Of a DNA stretch of 37,729 nucleotides, positions 1 to 7,587 are shown one piece after another. Within the stretch, counting starts at the first letter, position 1; every line of letters starts with the position of its first letter. The DNA comes from an uncultured Bacteroidales bacterium (GTDB taxonomy: Bacteria; Bacteroidota; Bacteroidia; Bacteroidales; UBA932): NCBI GenBank assembly GCA_900316955.1, contig ONEX01000025.1, forward strand, positions 1-37,729, in the 5' to 3' direction. A program made the translations under genes and the position numbers. The notes below the pieces were generated by a model. It worked only from the letters and a program-made list of their open reading frames with translations. It searched no databases and had not been told where the DNA came from.

Positions 1-54
1 GAATAGCTATTATTTTGATGCCCCAAAAGGGCACGGTTTCTCTCTTTATACAAA

Positions 55-98
55 AAGAAGGTGACCAATCAGTCAACAGACTTTTTAGTCACCTTCTT
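55..98 (-). terminator. Probable intrinsic terminator of the nucleoside transporter gene
   Basis: Bases 55-65 (AAGAAGGTGAC) pair perfectly with 88-98 (GTCACCTTCTT), an 11-bp stem. A smaller AGTC/GACT hairpin (71-74 with 79-82) lies inside the loop. Read on the minus strand, the stem is followed directly by a short T run (54-52). The structure lies 17 bases beyond the stop codon of the leftward transporter gene, as expected for a Rho-independent terminator. Confidence 0.7.
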
Positions 99-115
99 CG
101 CTGTCAGGAAGGCGC

Positions 116-1396
116 TTACGCGGCCTTCTGCTTTTTCTGCGGATCCTTGAACAGGATCATGAACAGGATGCCCACCACGAAGGCGTAGGCGGCGAAGATG
201 TACCAGGCCTTGGGCCAGGACGGGTTCGCGGCCTTGTACACGGTGGCGTCCACGACGGCGCCGGCGGCGAGGGTGCCGATGGTGGCGCCGAAGCCGTTGG
301 TCATCATCATGAACAGGCCCTGGGCGCTGGAGCGGATGTCCTGGGGGGCGTTCTGCTCCACGTACAGGGAACCGGAGATGTTGAAGAAGTCGAACGCGAA
401 GCCATAGACGATGCAGCTCAGCACGAACAGGAGGACGCCGGGCATGGCCGGGTTGCCGAGGCCGAAGAAGGCGAAGCGGCCCACCCAGGCGAACATGGCG
501 ATCAGCATCACGTTCTTGATGCCGAAGCGCTTCATGGCGAACGGGATGAGCAGGATACACAGGGTTTCGGACGCCTGCGAGATGGCGATCAGGGCGTTGG
601 AGTTCTTCACGGCGAAGGTGTTCGCGAGGGCCGGATCCGCGGCGAAGGAGCCGAGGAAGGTGTTCGCGTAGCCGTTGGTGATCTGCAGGGAAGCGCCCAG
701 CAGCATCGAGAAGATGAAGAAGATCGCGAACTGGGGATCCTTGAACAGGGTGAAGGCCTTCAGGCCGAAGGCGTCGGCGAAGCTTTCGTTCTTCTTGGTC
801 TTGTCGATGGGGCAGTGCGGCATCGTGAGGGCGTAGCCGGCCAGCACCAGGGACAGGAGGCCCGAGGAGATGAGTTGCGTGTAGCTATCCTGCATCGCGA
901 CCCCGCCGATGTGGATGAAGTTGGTCGCCAGCATCGAGCAGATGAAACCGACGGTGCCGAACACGCGGATGGGCGGGAATTCCTTCACGGGGTCCATGCC
1001 TTCGACGGCCATCGCGTTGTAGGACACGGAGTTCACGAGGGCGATCGTGGGCATGAAGAAGGCGACGCTCAGGCTGTACAGGATGAACAGGGGAGCGAAC
1101 TGGACGGCCGCTCCGGCGCTCATGCAGTAGAACCCGGCCCCGGCCATGAAGATGCCGGCGAGGCCGTGGCACAGGGAGAGGACCCGCTGGGCTTCCATCT
1201 TCTTGTCGGCGACGATGCCCATCAGCGTGGGCATGAAGATGGAGACGATGCCCTGCATGGCGAAGAACCACTTGATCTGGCTTCCGAGACCGATGTTGCC
1301 CAGGTAGCGGCCCAGGGAGGTGAGGTAGGCCCCCCAGACGGCGAACTCCAGGAACAGCATCAGGATGAGCTTGAAGGTTACGGGTTTGATTTTCAT
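116..1396 (-). CDS. Nucleoside:H+ symporter, MFS (NupG/XapB-like)
   Basis: A 426-residue polytopic inner-membrane protein with about 12 hydrophobic segments, resembling the nucleoside:H+ symporter branch of the major facilitator superfamily (NupG, XapB), which imports ribo- and deoxyribonucleosides. Visible family signatures are the N-terminal FLEFAVWGAYLTSLGRYLG and the loop 2-3 motif GIVADKKMEAQR. I start at the ATG at 1396 (MKIKPVTF); an in-frame ATG 45 bases upstream would add a polar leader and lies close to the -7 box. It is monocistronic, divergent from tgt, with a terminator at 55-98. Substrate range cannot be read from sequence. Salvaged nucleosides would fit the nucleoside kinase at 13.3-15 kb, but that link is inference. 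Confidence 0.85.
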   Translation of the reverse strand: MKIKPVTFKLILMLFLEFAVWGAYLTSLGRYLGNIGLGSQIKWFFAMQGIVSIFMPTLMGIVADKKMEAQRVLSLCHGLAGIFMAGAGFYCMSAGAAVQFAPLFILYSLSVAFFMPTIALVNSVSYNAMAVEGMDPVKEFPPIRVFGTVGFICSMLATNFIHIGGVAMQDSYTQLISSGLLSLVLAGYALTMPHCPIDKTKKNESFADAFGLKAFTLFKDPQFAIFFIFSMLLGASLQITNGYANTFLGSFAADPALANTFAVKNSNALIAISQASETLCILLIPFAMKRFGIKNVMLIAMFAWVGRFAFFGLGNPAMPGVLLFVLSCIVYGFAFDFFNISGSLYVEQNAPQDIRSSAQGLFMMMTNGFGATIGTLAAGAVVDATVYKAANPSWPKAWYIFAAYAFVVGILFMILFKDPQKKQKAA

Positions 1397-1438
1397 CTCG
1401 GTGTATGGTTTGATTATCGTTTCGGATTCACAATCACA

Positions 1439-1446
1439 CAAAAATA
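1439..1446 (-). promoter_or_regulatory. Bacteroidota -7 box for the nucleoside transporter
   Basis: On the minus strand this reads TATTTTTG, a full match to TAnnTTTG, 42 bases upstream of the chosen ATG. No TTG is seen at the expected -33 spacing. Confidence 0.55.
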
Positions 1447-1458
1447 CGAAAAAATCCG

Positions 1459-1466
1459 TAACTTTG
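1459..1466 (+). promoter_or_regulatory. Bacteroidota -7 box for tgt
   Basis: TAACTTTG matches TAnnTTTG and lies 19 bases before the tgt ATG, giving a very short leader. It is 12 bases from the opposing box of the transporter gene, so the two promoters overlap. No -33 TTG is visible. Confidence 0.65.
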
Positions 1467-1485
1467 ACCGTTTAAAGGAAAATAG

Positions 1486-2628
1486 ATGTTCTCGTTCCAG
1501 CTCACAGCCCGGGATCCCGGGTCTTCCGCCCGCGCGGGCGTGATCTCCACCGACCACGGGGAGATCCGGACCCCCATCTTCATGCCGGTGGGCACCGTCG
1601 GCTCGGTCAAGGGCGTGTACCACAAGGATTTGGAGGAGGACATCCAGGCCGAGATCATCCTCGGCAACACCTACCACCTCTATCTCCGTCCCGGCCTGGA
1701 CACCCTCCTCAAGGCCGGCGGCCTGCACCGGTTCGAGCACTGGGACCGGCCCATCCTCACCGACAGCGGCGGCTTCCAGGTCTTCTCCCTGGCCCCCATC
1801 CGCAAGCTCACCGAGGAAGGATGCCGGTTCGCCTCGCATATCGACGGCTCCCGCCACACCTTCACCCCGGAGAACAACGTGGACACGCAGCGCATCATCG
1901 GCGCGGACATCATCATGGCCCTCGACGAGTGCTGTCCGGGCGACGCGGACTTCCGCTACGCCGCGAAGTCCCTGCGCCTGACGCAGGGCTGGCTGGAGCG
2001 CTTCGCCCGCCATTTCGACGAGACGGACCCCCTGTACGGCTATGGGCAGACGATGTTCCCCATCATCCAGGGCTGCGTGTATCCGGACCTGCGGAAGCAG
2101 GCGGTGGAGCATGCGCTGGGCCTGGACAACGCGAACCGCGGCGGCTACGCCGTCGGCGGCCTCGCGGTCGGGGAGCCTACGGAGAAGATGTACGAGATGC
2201 TGGAGGTGACCTGCCCGCTCCTGCCGGAGGGCAAGCCCCGCTACCTGATGGGCGTCGGCACGCCGGCGAACATCCTCGAGGGCATCGCCCGCGGCATCGA
2301 CATGTTCGACTGCGTGATGCCCACGCGCAACGGCCGCAATGGCATGCTTTTCACATGGCAGGGCATCATGAACATGCGCAACGCCAAGTGGACGGACGAC
2401 TTCACCCCGCTGGATCCGGAAGGAACCTCGTTTGTGGACCATTATTATACCCGGGCGTACCTCCATCACCTGTTCGTCGCGAAGGAGATGTTCGCGGCGA
2501 TGGTGGCGACGGAGCACAACCTCGCCTTCTACCTGGACCTCGTCCGCACGGCCCGCCGCCATATCGAGGCGGGGGATTTCGCGGCCTGGAAGGACGTGAC
2601 TGTCAAAAAGCTGATGCAGAGACTGTAA
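1486..2628 (+). CDS. tgt: Queuine tRNA-ribosyltransferase (tRNA-guanine transglycosylase)
   Basis: A 380-residue TIM-barrel enzyme that swaps guanine-34 of GUN-anticodon tRNAs (Tyr, His, Asn, Asp) for preQ1, a step in queuosine synthesis. DSGGFQVFSL carries the active-site Asp93, GGYAVGGLAVGE (219-230) matches the substrate-binding loop, and FDCVMPTRNGRNG holds the expected nucleophile Asp275. Length is normal. One oddity: at 310-320, where the CxCxxC zinc ligands sit in E. coli and Zymomonas Tgt, this protein reads DPEGTSFVDHY with no cysteine, although the downstream His344 (EHNL) is kept. From memory other Bacteroidota Tgt proteins share this, so it is probably a lineage trait. It is the first gene of tgt-lptF/G-dut-murF; its stop overlaps the next start as TAATG. 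Confidence 0.95.
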   Translation: MFSFQLTARDPGSSARAGVISTDHGEIRTPIFMPVGTVGSVKGVYHKDLEEDIQAEIILGNTYHLYLRPGLDTLLKAGGLHRFEHWDRPILTDSGGFQVFSLAPIRKLTEEGCRFASHIDGSRHTFTPENNVDTQRIIGADIIMALDECCPGDADFRYAAKSLRLTQGWLERFARHFDETDPLYGYGQTMFPIIQGCVYPDLRKQAVEHALGLDNANRGGYAVGGLAVGEPTEKMYEMLEVTCPLLPEGKPRYLMGVGTPANILEGIARGIDMFDCVMPTRNGRNGMLFTWQGIMNMRNAKWTDDFTPLDPEGTSFVDHYYTRAYLHHLFVAKEMFAAMVATEHNLAFYLDLVRTARRHIEAGDFAAWKDVTVKKLMQRL

Positions 2629-3713
2629 TGGGAATCAAGAAACTCGACTGGTATATCATCAAGAAGTTCCTGGGGTCGTTCATCGTCGCCCTGGGCCTGC
2701 TGACGGTCATCGTCATCATCTTCGACGTGAGCGAGAAGATCGATGACTTCGTCCAGAAGGAGGCCCCGCTGAAGGCGATCGTCGTGGACTACTACCTGAA
2801 CTTCATCCCGTACTTCATGAACATGTACAGCCCGATGGTCGTGTTCCTGACGGTGATCCTGTTCACGTCCAAGATGGCGCAGAACTCCGAGATCGTCGCC
2901 ATCCTCTCCTGCGGCGTCAGTTTCCACCGGATGATGGTGCCGTACCTGGTGTCGGCCTGCATTGTCGCGCTGGCGTCGATGGGACTCGGCCTCTGGGTGA
3001 TCCCGCGGGCGAACGTGACGCGGGTGGCCTTCGAGCAGAAGTACAACCCCCGCGCGAAAGTCAAGTTCGGGCACGACATGCATTACAAGCTGGAGGACAA
3101 CAAGTTCGTGTATCTGGAGTCCTTCAGTTCCTGGAACAACACGGCGTACAACTTCACCCTCGAGCAGATTTCGGACGACCATATGATCTCCAAGCTCTCC
3201 GCGGAGTCGGCCCAGTGGGACAGCCTCAGCGGGAAGTGGAAGCTCCGCAACTGGTTCATCCGCGACTACGGCGAGGGACTCCAGGACCGCATCCGGTCGG
3301 GCAGCCAGCTGGACACGACCCTGAGCCTCACCCTCGACGACTTCTACTACAACGACTATACGATCGAGCAGCTGGACGCCAAGCAGATGGACCAGCTCAT
3401 CGACACCCAGCTCGCCCGCGGCGACGCGACCGTGATGTACGCCCAGATGCAGAAGCACCGGCGGTATTCGATGCCGCTGTCGGCCATCATCCTCACCATC
3501 ATCGCCGTGTCCCTGTGCTCGAAGAAGCGCCGGGGCGGCATGGGCTGGAACATCGCCGTGGGCCTGGCCCTCGGCTTCTCCTACGTCCTGTTCGAGCAGT
3601 TCAGCAAGATGTTCGTCGTGACGGACACCCTGCCTGCGGGCATCGCCACCTGGATCCCGAACATCCTCTATGCCCTCATTGCGGCGTTCCTGTACATCAT
3701 CGCTCCGAAATAG
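2628..3713 (+). CDS. LptF/LptG-family LPS export permease
   Basis: A 361-residue inner-membrane protein of the YjgP/YjgQ family, the transmembrane part of the LptB2FG ABC transporter that extracts LPS from the inner membrane for transport to the surface. It shows the family layout: hydrophobic helices at about 15-35, 55-85 and 100-125, a central periplasmic beta-rich domain at about 130-265, and three C-terminal helices (from about 280) including the [10 protein letters not shown] region. F and G paralogues cannot be told apart from this sequence, and Bacteroidota often annotate it simply as LptF/LptG. The ATG overlaps the tgt stop by one base (TAATG), indicating translational coupling. The stop codon lies inside the 34-base repeat at 3708-3741. 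Confidence 0.88.
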   Translation: MGIKKLDWYIIKKFLGSFIVALGLLTVIVIIFDVSEKIDDFVQKEAPLKAIVVDYYLNFIPYFMNMYSPMVVFLTVILFTSKMAQNSEIVAILSCGVSFHRMMVPYLVSACIVALASMGLGLWVIPRANVTRVAFEQKYNPRAKVKFGHDMHYKLEDNKFVYLESFSSWNNTAYNFTLEQISDDHMISKLSAESAQWDSLSGKWKLRNWFIRDYGEGLQDRIRSGSQLDTTLSLTLDDFYYNDYTIEQLDAKQMDQLIDTQLARGDATVMYAQMQKHRRYSMPLSAIILTIIAVSLCSKKRRGGMGWNIAVGLALGFSYVLFEQFSKMFVVTDTLPAGIATWIPNILYALIAAFLYIIAPK

Positions 3714-3741
3714 ATACTTCGACAAGCTCAGTATGACAAAA
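3708..3741 (+). repeat. 34-base stop-start junction repeat, copy 1
   Basis: This copy begins with AAATAGAT, which contains the lptF/G TAG stop. It continues with TCGACAAGCTC and ends with ATGACAAA, whose ATG starts dut. A second copy lies on the minus strand at 33801-33834 in exactly the same relation to another gene pair. The two align without gaps at 27 of 34 positions. The TCGACAAGCTC core resembles dispersed intergenic repeats seen in other bacterial genomes; that resemblance is from memory. Confidence 0.75.
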
Positions 3742-4167
3742 GTCAAAATCGTGAACAAGTCCGGCCAGCCCGTGCCGGCCTATGCGACCCCGCTTTCCGC
3801 CGGGATGGACCTCCGGGCCGTGCTCGAGGCGCCCGTCACCCTCGGTCCGCTGGAGCGGACCCTCGTTCCGACGGGCCTTTTCATCGCCCTGCCGGCCGGT
3901 TTCGAGGCGCAGGTGCGCCCCCGCAGCGGCCTCGCCGCGAAGCACGGCATCACGGTCCTGAACACCCCCGGAACCATCGACGCGGACTACCGGGGCGAGA
4001 TCAAGGTCATCCTCGTGAACCTGTCGAACACCCCGTTCGAGATCGTTCCCGGGGAGCGGATCGCGCAGATGGTCGTCGCCCGCCACGAGCGGGTGGAATG
4101 GGAGGAAACCGACAGCCTGGACGAGACCGAACGCGGCGCCGGCGGCTTCGGAAGCACTGGAAGATAA
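3733..4167 (+). CDS. dut: Deoxyuridine 5'-triphosphate nucleotidohydrolase (dUTPase)
   Basis: A 144-residue trimeric-type dUTPase hydrolysing dUTP to dUMP and PPi, keeping uracil out of DNA and feeding dTMP synthesis. All five family motifs are present in order: [37 protein letters not shown] and the glycine-rich [11 protein letters not shown] tail. The start at 3733 gives the standard N-terminus MTKVKIVNK; the frame is open upstream to 3670 but that part has no family match. The ATG lies inside the junction repeat at 3708-3741, 19 bases after the lptF/G stop. murF starts 3 bases after the stop, so the gene is co-transcribed. Confidence 0.95.
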   Translation: MTKVKIVNKSGQPVPAYATPLSAGMDLRAVLEAPVTLGPLERTLVPTGLFIALPAGFEAQVRPRSGLAAKHGITVLNTPGTIDADYRGEIKVILVNLSNTPFEIVPGERIAQMVVARHERVEWEETDSLDETERGAGGFGSTGR

Positions 4168-4170
4168 ACT

Positions 4171-5466
4171 ATGGAAATCAGCGAGTTATATGGTCTTTTC
4201 CGCGCCTCCAAGGGCGTGAATACGGACACCCGGACCATCCAGCCCGGCCAGCTTTTCGTCGCCCTCAAGGGCGAGACTTTCGACGGCAACGCCTATGCGA
4301 TGAAGGCCCTCGAGGCCGGCGCGGCCTATGCCGTCGTCAATGATTACGCCGAGGGCGATGACCCCCGCCTCCTCCGTTTTCCGGACACGCTCCGGACGCT
4401 GAAGGAACTGGCGGCCTACCATCGGCAGCAGCTGGATATCCCGGTCATCGGCCTGACCGGCACGAACGGAAAGACTACCACCAAGGAACTCATCCGCGAG
4501 GTCCTGGCCACGCATTTCACCGTCGCGGCCACGAAGGGGAACCTGAACAACGACATCGGCGTGCCCCTGACGGTCCTCGGCATCGGCCCGGACGCGGAAA
4601 TCGCCGTCGTGGAGATGGGCGCGAACCATCCCGACGACATCTCCGCCCTGACCTGGGTGAGCCAGCCGGCGTACGGCCTCATCACCAACGTGGGCAAGGC
4701 CCACCTCCTGGGCTTCGGCAGCTTCGAGGGCGTCAAGAAGGCCAAGGGCCAGCTCTACGACTGGCTCTCCGCGCACGACGGCCAGGCCTTTGTCAATGTC
4801 GACGACGACAACCTCTACGAGATGGCCGTCTCCCGGCCCCTCTCCATCATCCCGTATGGCGTGGTAGGGGAGGACGCAGAAATCCTGCCCACCTCCGCGG
4901 AGAACCCGTTCCTGCGGATGTCCATCGGCGGGGAAACGCTGGAAACCAAGCTCGTGGGCGCCTACAACGCCGCCAACGTGATGGCCGCCCTCGCGGTCGG
5001 CCGCCAGTTCGGCGTCCCGCTCGCGGACGGCCTAGCCGCCATCGCGGCCTACACCCCGTCCAACAACCGCTCCCAGATGACCCGCACCGAGCGCAATGTC
5101 GTCATCGAGGACGCCTACAACGCCAATCCTTCCTCGATGGCCGCCGCCCTGGACAACTTCGCCTTGTTAAAGGCCGACTGCAAGATTGCGATGCTGGGTG
5201 ACATGCGCGAACTGGGCGAGGACTCCGTCAAGGAACATGTCAAGATTCTCAAGAAACTGGACGACTGCAGCCTCACGCACGCCTGCCTGGTAGGGGAGGA
5301 GTTCAAGAAGGCCCTGGAAGAGGCCGGAACGCCGGACTACGTCAAGTGGTTCGCCACCTCCGACGACCTCGCCGCCGCCCTCGCCGAACGCCCTTTGAAT
5401 GGCGCCACCGTCCTCGTCAAAGGCTCCAACAGCATCCGCATGGGCAAGGTGCTTCCGACACTGTAG
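4171..5466 (+). CDS. murF: UDP-N-acetylmuramoyl-tripeptide--D-alanyl-D-alanine ligase
   Basis: A 431-residue cytoplasmic Mur ligase that adds D-Ala-D-Ala to the UDP-MurNAc-tripeptide in an ATP-dependent step, completing the peptidoglycan pentapeptide precursor. The N-terminal UDP-binding domain (about 1-85) has NTDTRTIQPGQLFVALKGE. The ATP loop GLTGTNGKTTTKE lies at about 94-106, and EMGANHPDDI and the C-terminal-domain motif DAYNANPSSM are typical of MurF rather than MurC, D or E. Length is normal. It is the last gene of the tgt unit and is followed at once by the hairpin repeat at 5486. No dcw cluster partners are nearby, so it is an isolated murF. Confidence 0.95.
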   Translation: MEISELYGLFRASKGVNTDTRTIQPGQLFVALKGETFDGNAYAMKALEAGAAYAVVNDYAEGDDPRLLRFPDTLRTLKELAAYHRQQLDIPVIGLTGTNGKTTTKELIREVLATHFTVAATKGNLNNDIGVPLTVLGIGPDAEIAVVEMGANHPDDISALTWVSQPAYGLITNVGKAHLLGFGSFEGVKKAKGQLYDWLSAHDGQAFVNVDDDNLYEMAVSRPLSIIPYGVVGEDAEILPTSAENPFLRMSIGGETLETKLVGAYNAANVMAALAVGRQFGVPLADGLAAIAAYTPSNNRSQMTRTERNVVIEDAYNANPSSMAAALDNFALLKADCKIAMLGDMRELGEDSVKEHVKILKKLDDCSLTHACLVGEEFKKALEEAGTPDYVKWFATSDDLAAALAERPLNGATVLVKGSNSIRMGKVLPTL

Positions 5467-5485
5467 CATCCTCTGGTCGCATAGT

Positions 5486-5571
5486 ATTTGCCCGTAGGTC
5501 CACTGGAGGTACCTACGGGCAAATTTCAAAGGGTTATTTCTTCCCGTAGGTACTGCAAATGGACCTACGGG
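5486..5571 (+). repeat. Double-hairpin repeat, copy 1
   Basis: Two consecutive hairpins with the same stem core. The first pairs 5486-5499 (ATTTGCCCGTAGGT) perfectly with 5511-5524 around an 11-base loop. The second pairs CCCGTAGGT (5543-5551) with 5563-5571, also around an 11-base loop. The copy lies between the convergent ends of murF and the PAP2 gene and could act as a bidirectional transcript end, although no clear T tract follows. A related copy lies at 25356-25440. Confidence 0.8.
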
Positions 5572-5584
5572 CAAGGTGGGCAGG

Positions 5585-6166
5585 CTATTCTAACCACTTC
5601 CGGATCACCCCGCGGGCGAGGGCGGCGCAGAAGAGGCCGACGGCCAGGCCGAAGAGGGTTCCGACGAAGATGTCGCCGAAGAAATGGGCCGCCATCATCA
5701 CGCGGCTCAGGGAGACGAGCGCCGCCCAGGCGAAGATGCACCAGCCATAGACCGTATAGCTGCGCGAGCGGTCGTTGAGCCGGAAACCCAGGAATGAGCA
5801 GATGGCGAATCCGAAGGAGTTGCTGGCGTGGCCGGAGAAGAAGCCGAAGAAGCTGGAGCGGTTGATGGGCCAGTGCAGGCCGCGCTGCAGCAGGTCCGTG
5901 GTATAATACGGCCGCAGGCGGTCGATGCCTTCCTTGATGTGGTAGGAGATCTGGTCCGCGAGGGTGACGCAGAGGATGCAGGACAGGATGACGACGAGTC
6001 CTTTCTTCCAGCCCAGGCGGTAGATCATCATGCCCATGATGACCCCGTACATGGGGAACCAGATGCGGACATCGGACAGGAACATCCAGAACGGGTCGCT
6101 CCACGGGCTGTGGAACCCGTTGAGCCACAGGGTGATTTCCTGGTCGATGCCGATGAGACGCTCCAC
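5585..6166 (-). CDS. PAP2-family membrane phosphatase
   Basis: A 193-residue integral membrane protein of the type 2 phosphatidic acid phosphatase family (PgpB, BacA-independent undecaprenyl-PP phosphatases, LpxE-like). The three phosphatase motifs are seen: KEGIDRLRP (KxxxxxxRP), FSGH in place of the usual PSGH, and SRVMMAAHFFGD (SRxxxxxHxxxD). Likely substrates are undecaprenyl pyrophosphate, phosphatidylglycerol phosphate or lipid A phosphates; sequence alone does not decide. The start is GTG at 6166, giving MERLIGID, which fits the family N-terminus. It follows obgE by 4 bases and is co-transcribed from the obgE promoter. Confidence 0.85.
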   Translation of the reverse strand: MERLIGIDQEITLWLNGFHSPWSDPFWMFLSDVRIWFPMYGVIMGMMIYRLGWKKGLVVILSCILCVTLADQISYHIKEGIDRLRPYYTTDLLQRGLHWPINRSSFFGFFSGHASNSFGFAICSFLGFRLNDRSRSYTVYGWCIFAWAALVSLSRVMMAAHFFGDIFVGTLFGLAVGLFCAALARGVIRKWLE

Positions 6167-6170
6167 GATG

Positions 6171-7163
6171 CTACTTGTTCAGCGCCTTCCAGAGTTCTTC
6201 CTTGAGTTCGTTCAGGCCCGTCTGCGCGACGGCGGAGATGAACACGTGCGGGATATCCGCTGGGAGTTTCTTCTCGATCTTCTTGCGCTCTTTCTCGTCG
6301 ATGAGGTCCGTCTTCGTGACGGCGAGGACGCGGTCCTTCACGAGCAGCTCGGGGTTGTATTCCTTGAGTTCACTCAGCAGGATGTCGTAGGCCTTCGCGA
6401 CATCGGGTTCGTCGGCGGCGACCATGAACAGGAGCACGGAGTTCCGTTCGATGTGCCGCAGGAAGCGCATGCCGATGCCCCTTCCCTCGTGGGCCCCCTC
6501 GATGATGCCGGGGATGTCGGCCATCACGAAGGAACGGTCGTCATAGTACTTGACGATGCCCAGGTTCGGCTCCAGGGTGGTGAAAGCGTAATTGGCGATC
6601 TTGGGTTTGGCCGATGTGATGGCGGCCAGCAGGGTGGACTTGCCCGCGTTCGGGAAGCCTACGAGGCCCACGTCGGCGAGGACCTTCAGCTCCAGGATGA
6701 ACCAGCCCTCGACCCCTTCCTCGCCTGGCTGGGAGTAGCGCGGCGTCTGGTTGGTGGGCGACTTGAAATGGTCGTTGCCCCAGCCGCCGCGGCCGCCCTC
6801 GCACAGGATGTACTCCTGGCCGGGCTCCACGATCTCGGTGATGACCTCGTCCGTCTCGGCGTCCTTCACGGTCACGCCCAGGGGCACTTCCAGGACGATG
6901 TCCGCCCCGTTCTTGCCCTTGCGGAGCGCTGCCCCGCCCGGCTCGCCGTTCTCCGCCCGCACGACCTTGCGGTAGCGCAGGTGGATGAGCGTCCAGAACT
7001 GCGGGTTCGCCCGGAGGATGATGTGGCCGCCGCGGCCGCCGTCGCCGCCGTCCGGCCCGCCCTTGGGCACATACTTCGCCCGGTGCAGGTGCATCGACCC
7101 GGCCCCGCCGTGTCCGCTCGCACAGAAGATCTTGACGTAGTCTATGAAGTTCGATTCAGCCAT
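6171..7163 (-). CDS. obgE: GTPase Obg
   Basis: A 330-residue ribosome-associated GTPase acting in late 50S assembly and stress control. The glycine-rich Obg fold (about 1-158) opens with [18 protein letters not shown] and is followed by the G domain: G1 GFPNAGKST (169-177), G3 DIPG (216-219), G4 TKTD (283-286) and G5 SAV near 310. The C-terminal OCT extension found in many Firmicutes and actinobacterial Obg proteins is absent; the protein ends soon after the G domain. It is the first gene of a two-gene unit with the PAP2 phosphatase, with a -7 box at 7184-7191. Confidence 0.96.
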   Translation of the reverse strand: MAESNFIDYVKIFCASGHGGAGSMHLHRAKYVPKGGPDGGDGGRGGHIILRANPQFWTLIHLRYRKVVRAENGEPGGAALRKGKNGADIVLEVPLGVTVKDAETDEVITEIVEPGQEYILCEGGRGGWGNDHFKSPTNQTPRYSQPGEEGVEGWFILELKVLADVGLVGFPNAGKSTLLAAITSAKPKIANYAFTTLEPNLGIVKYYDDRSFVMADIPGIIEGAHEGRGIGMRFLRHIERNSVLLFMVAADEPDVAKAYDILLSELKEYNPELLVKDRVLAVTKTDLIDEKERKKIEKKLPADIPHVFISAVAQTGLNELKEELWKALNK

Positions 7164-7183
7164 CGTCTGGTAGGTTTATGCTA

Positions 7184-7191
7184 CAAAGATA
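7184..7191 (-). promoter_or_regulatory. Bacteroidota -7 box for obgE
   Basis: TATCTTTG on the minus strand, 20 bases before the obgE ATG. No -33 TTG is seen at the usual spacing. Confidence 0.65.
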
Positions 7192-7238
7192 AGGATTATT
7201 TCCCAAAGGAAAGCCCCAGCGCCGTCCCACTGATTCTT

Positions 7239-7396
7239 CCCAACCCAAAAATCGCAAAGCATCTCCACCCTCATCTCATGCGCCCCGGAGGCACATGGAG
7301 ATGCTCCGTGCGACAATTTGGGCGGGCAAAGCATCCGGGTGTGCCTTACAGGCCCATCCGGGGCATATGGAGATGCTCCGCGTTTTTTGGGTTGGG
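7239..7396. repeat. 158-base non-coding element with inverted-repeat ends
   Basis: The arms at 7239-7267 and 7368-7396 are inverted repeats matching at 26 of 29 positions. Each outer end reads CCCAACCCAAAAA and each inner end AGCATCTCCA. A third partial unit lies inside: TGGAGATGCTCCG occurs identically at 7296-7308 and 7368-7380, within a longer imperfect direct repeat (7285-7310 and 7358-7382). No reading frame here looks coding. With the next feature it fills most of the 424-base gap (7164-7587) between obgE and the Ntn hydrolase gene. Confidence 0.65.
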
Positions 7397-7421
7397 GTAG
7401 GGTCGGTCCGGCCGGAATTCT

Positions 7422-7561
7422 GCCAAACAGCCGCACATAGAAGGCCACTGTAGGCGCCTGTGTCGATGGTCGCCGTGCGCCGAGGGCCGATATCGGCACT
7501 TGGCGCACGCGAAAAGCCGCCCGAAGGGCCCCGAGGGGGTGCGTCGGTGCGGCTGTTTGGC
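7422..7561. repeat. 140-base inverted-repeat structure with nested palindrome
   Basis: GCCAAACAGCCGCAC (7422-7436) is the exact reverse complement of 7547-7561, 110 bases away. Nested inside, CGTGCGCC (7474-7481) pairs with 7502-7509, and the 12-base palindrome GCCGATATCGGC (7486-7497) sits at the centre. The structure ends 27 bases before the 3' end of the Ntn hydrolase gene. Possible roles are a transcript-end structure, a structured RNA or a small non-autonomous repeat. Confidence 0.6.
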
Positions 7562-7587
7562 GAGATGGGAAATGGCCGATGCGGGCC

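Noticed and set aside
7239-7561. Insertion sequence
   Set aside because: Inverted repeats are present but no transposase reading frame fits and the span is too short; kept only as repeats.
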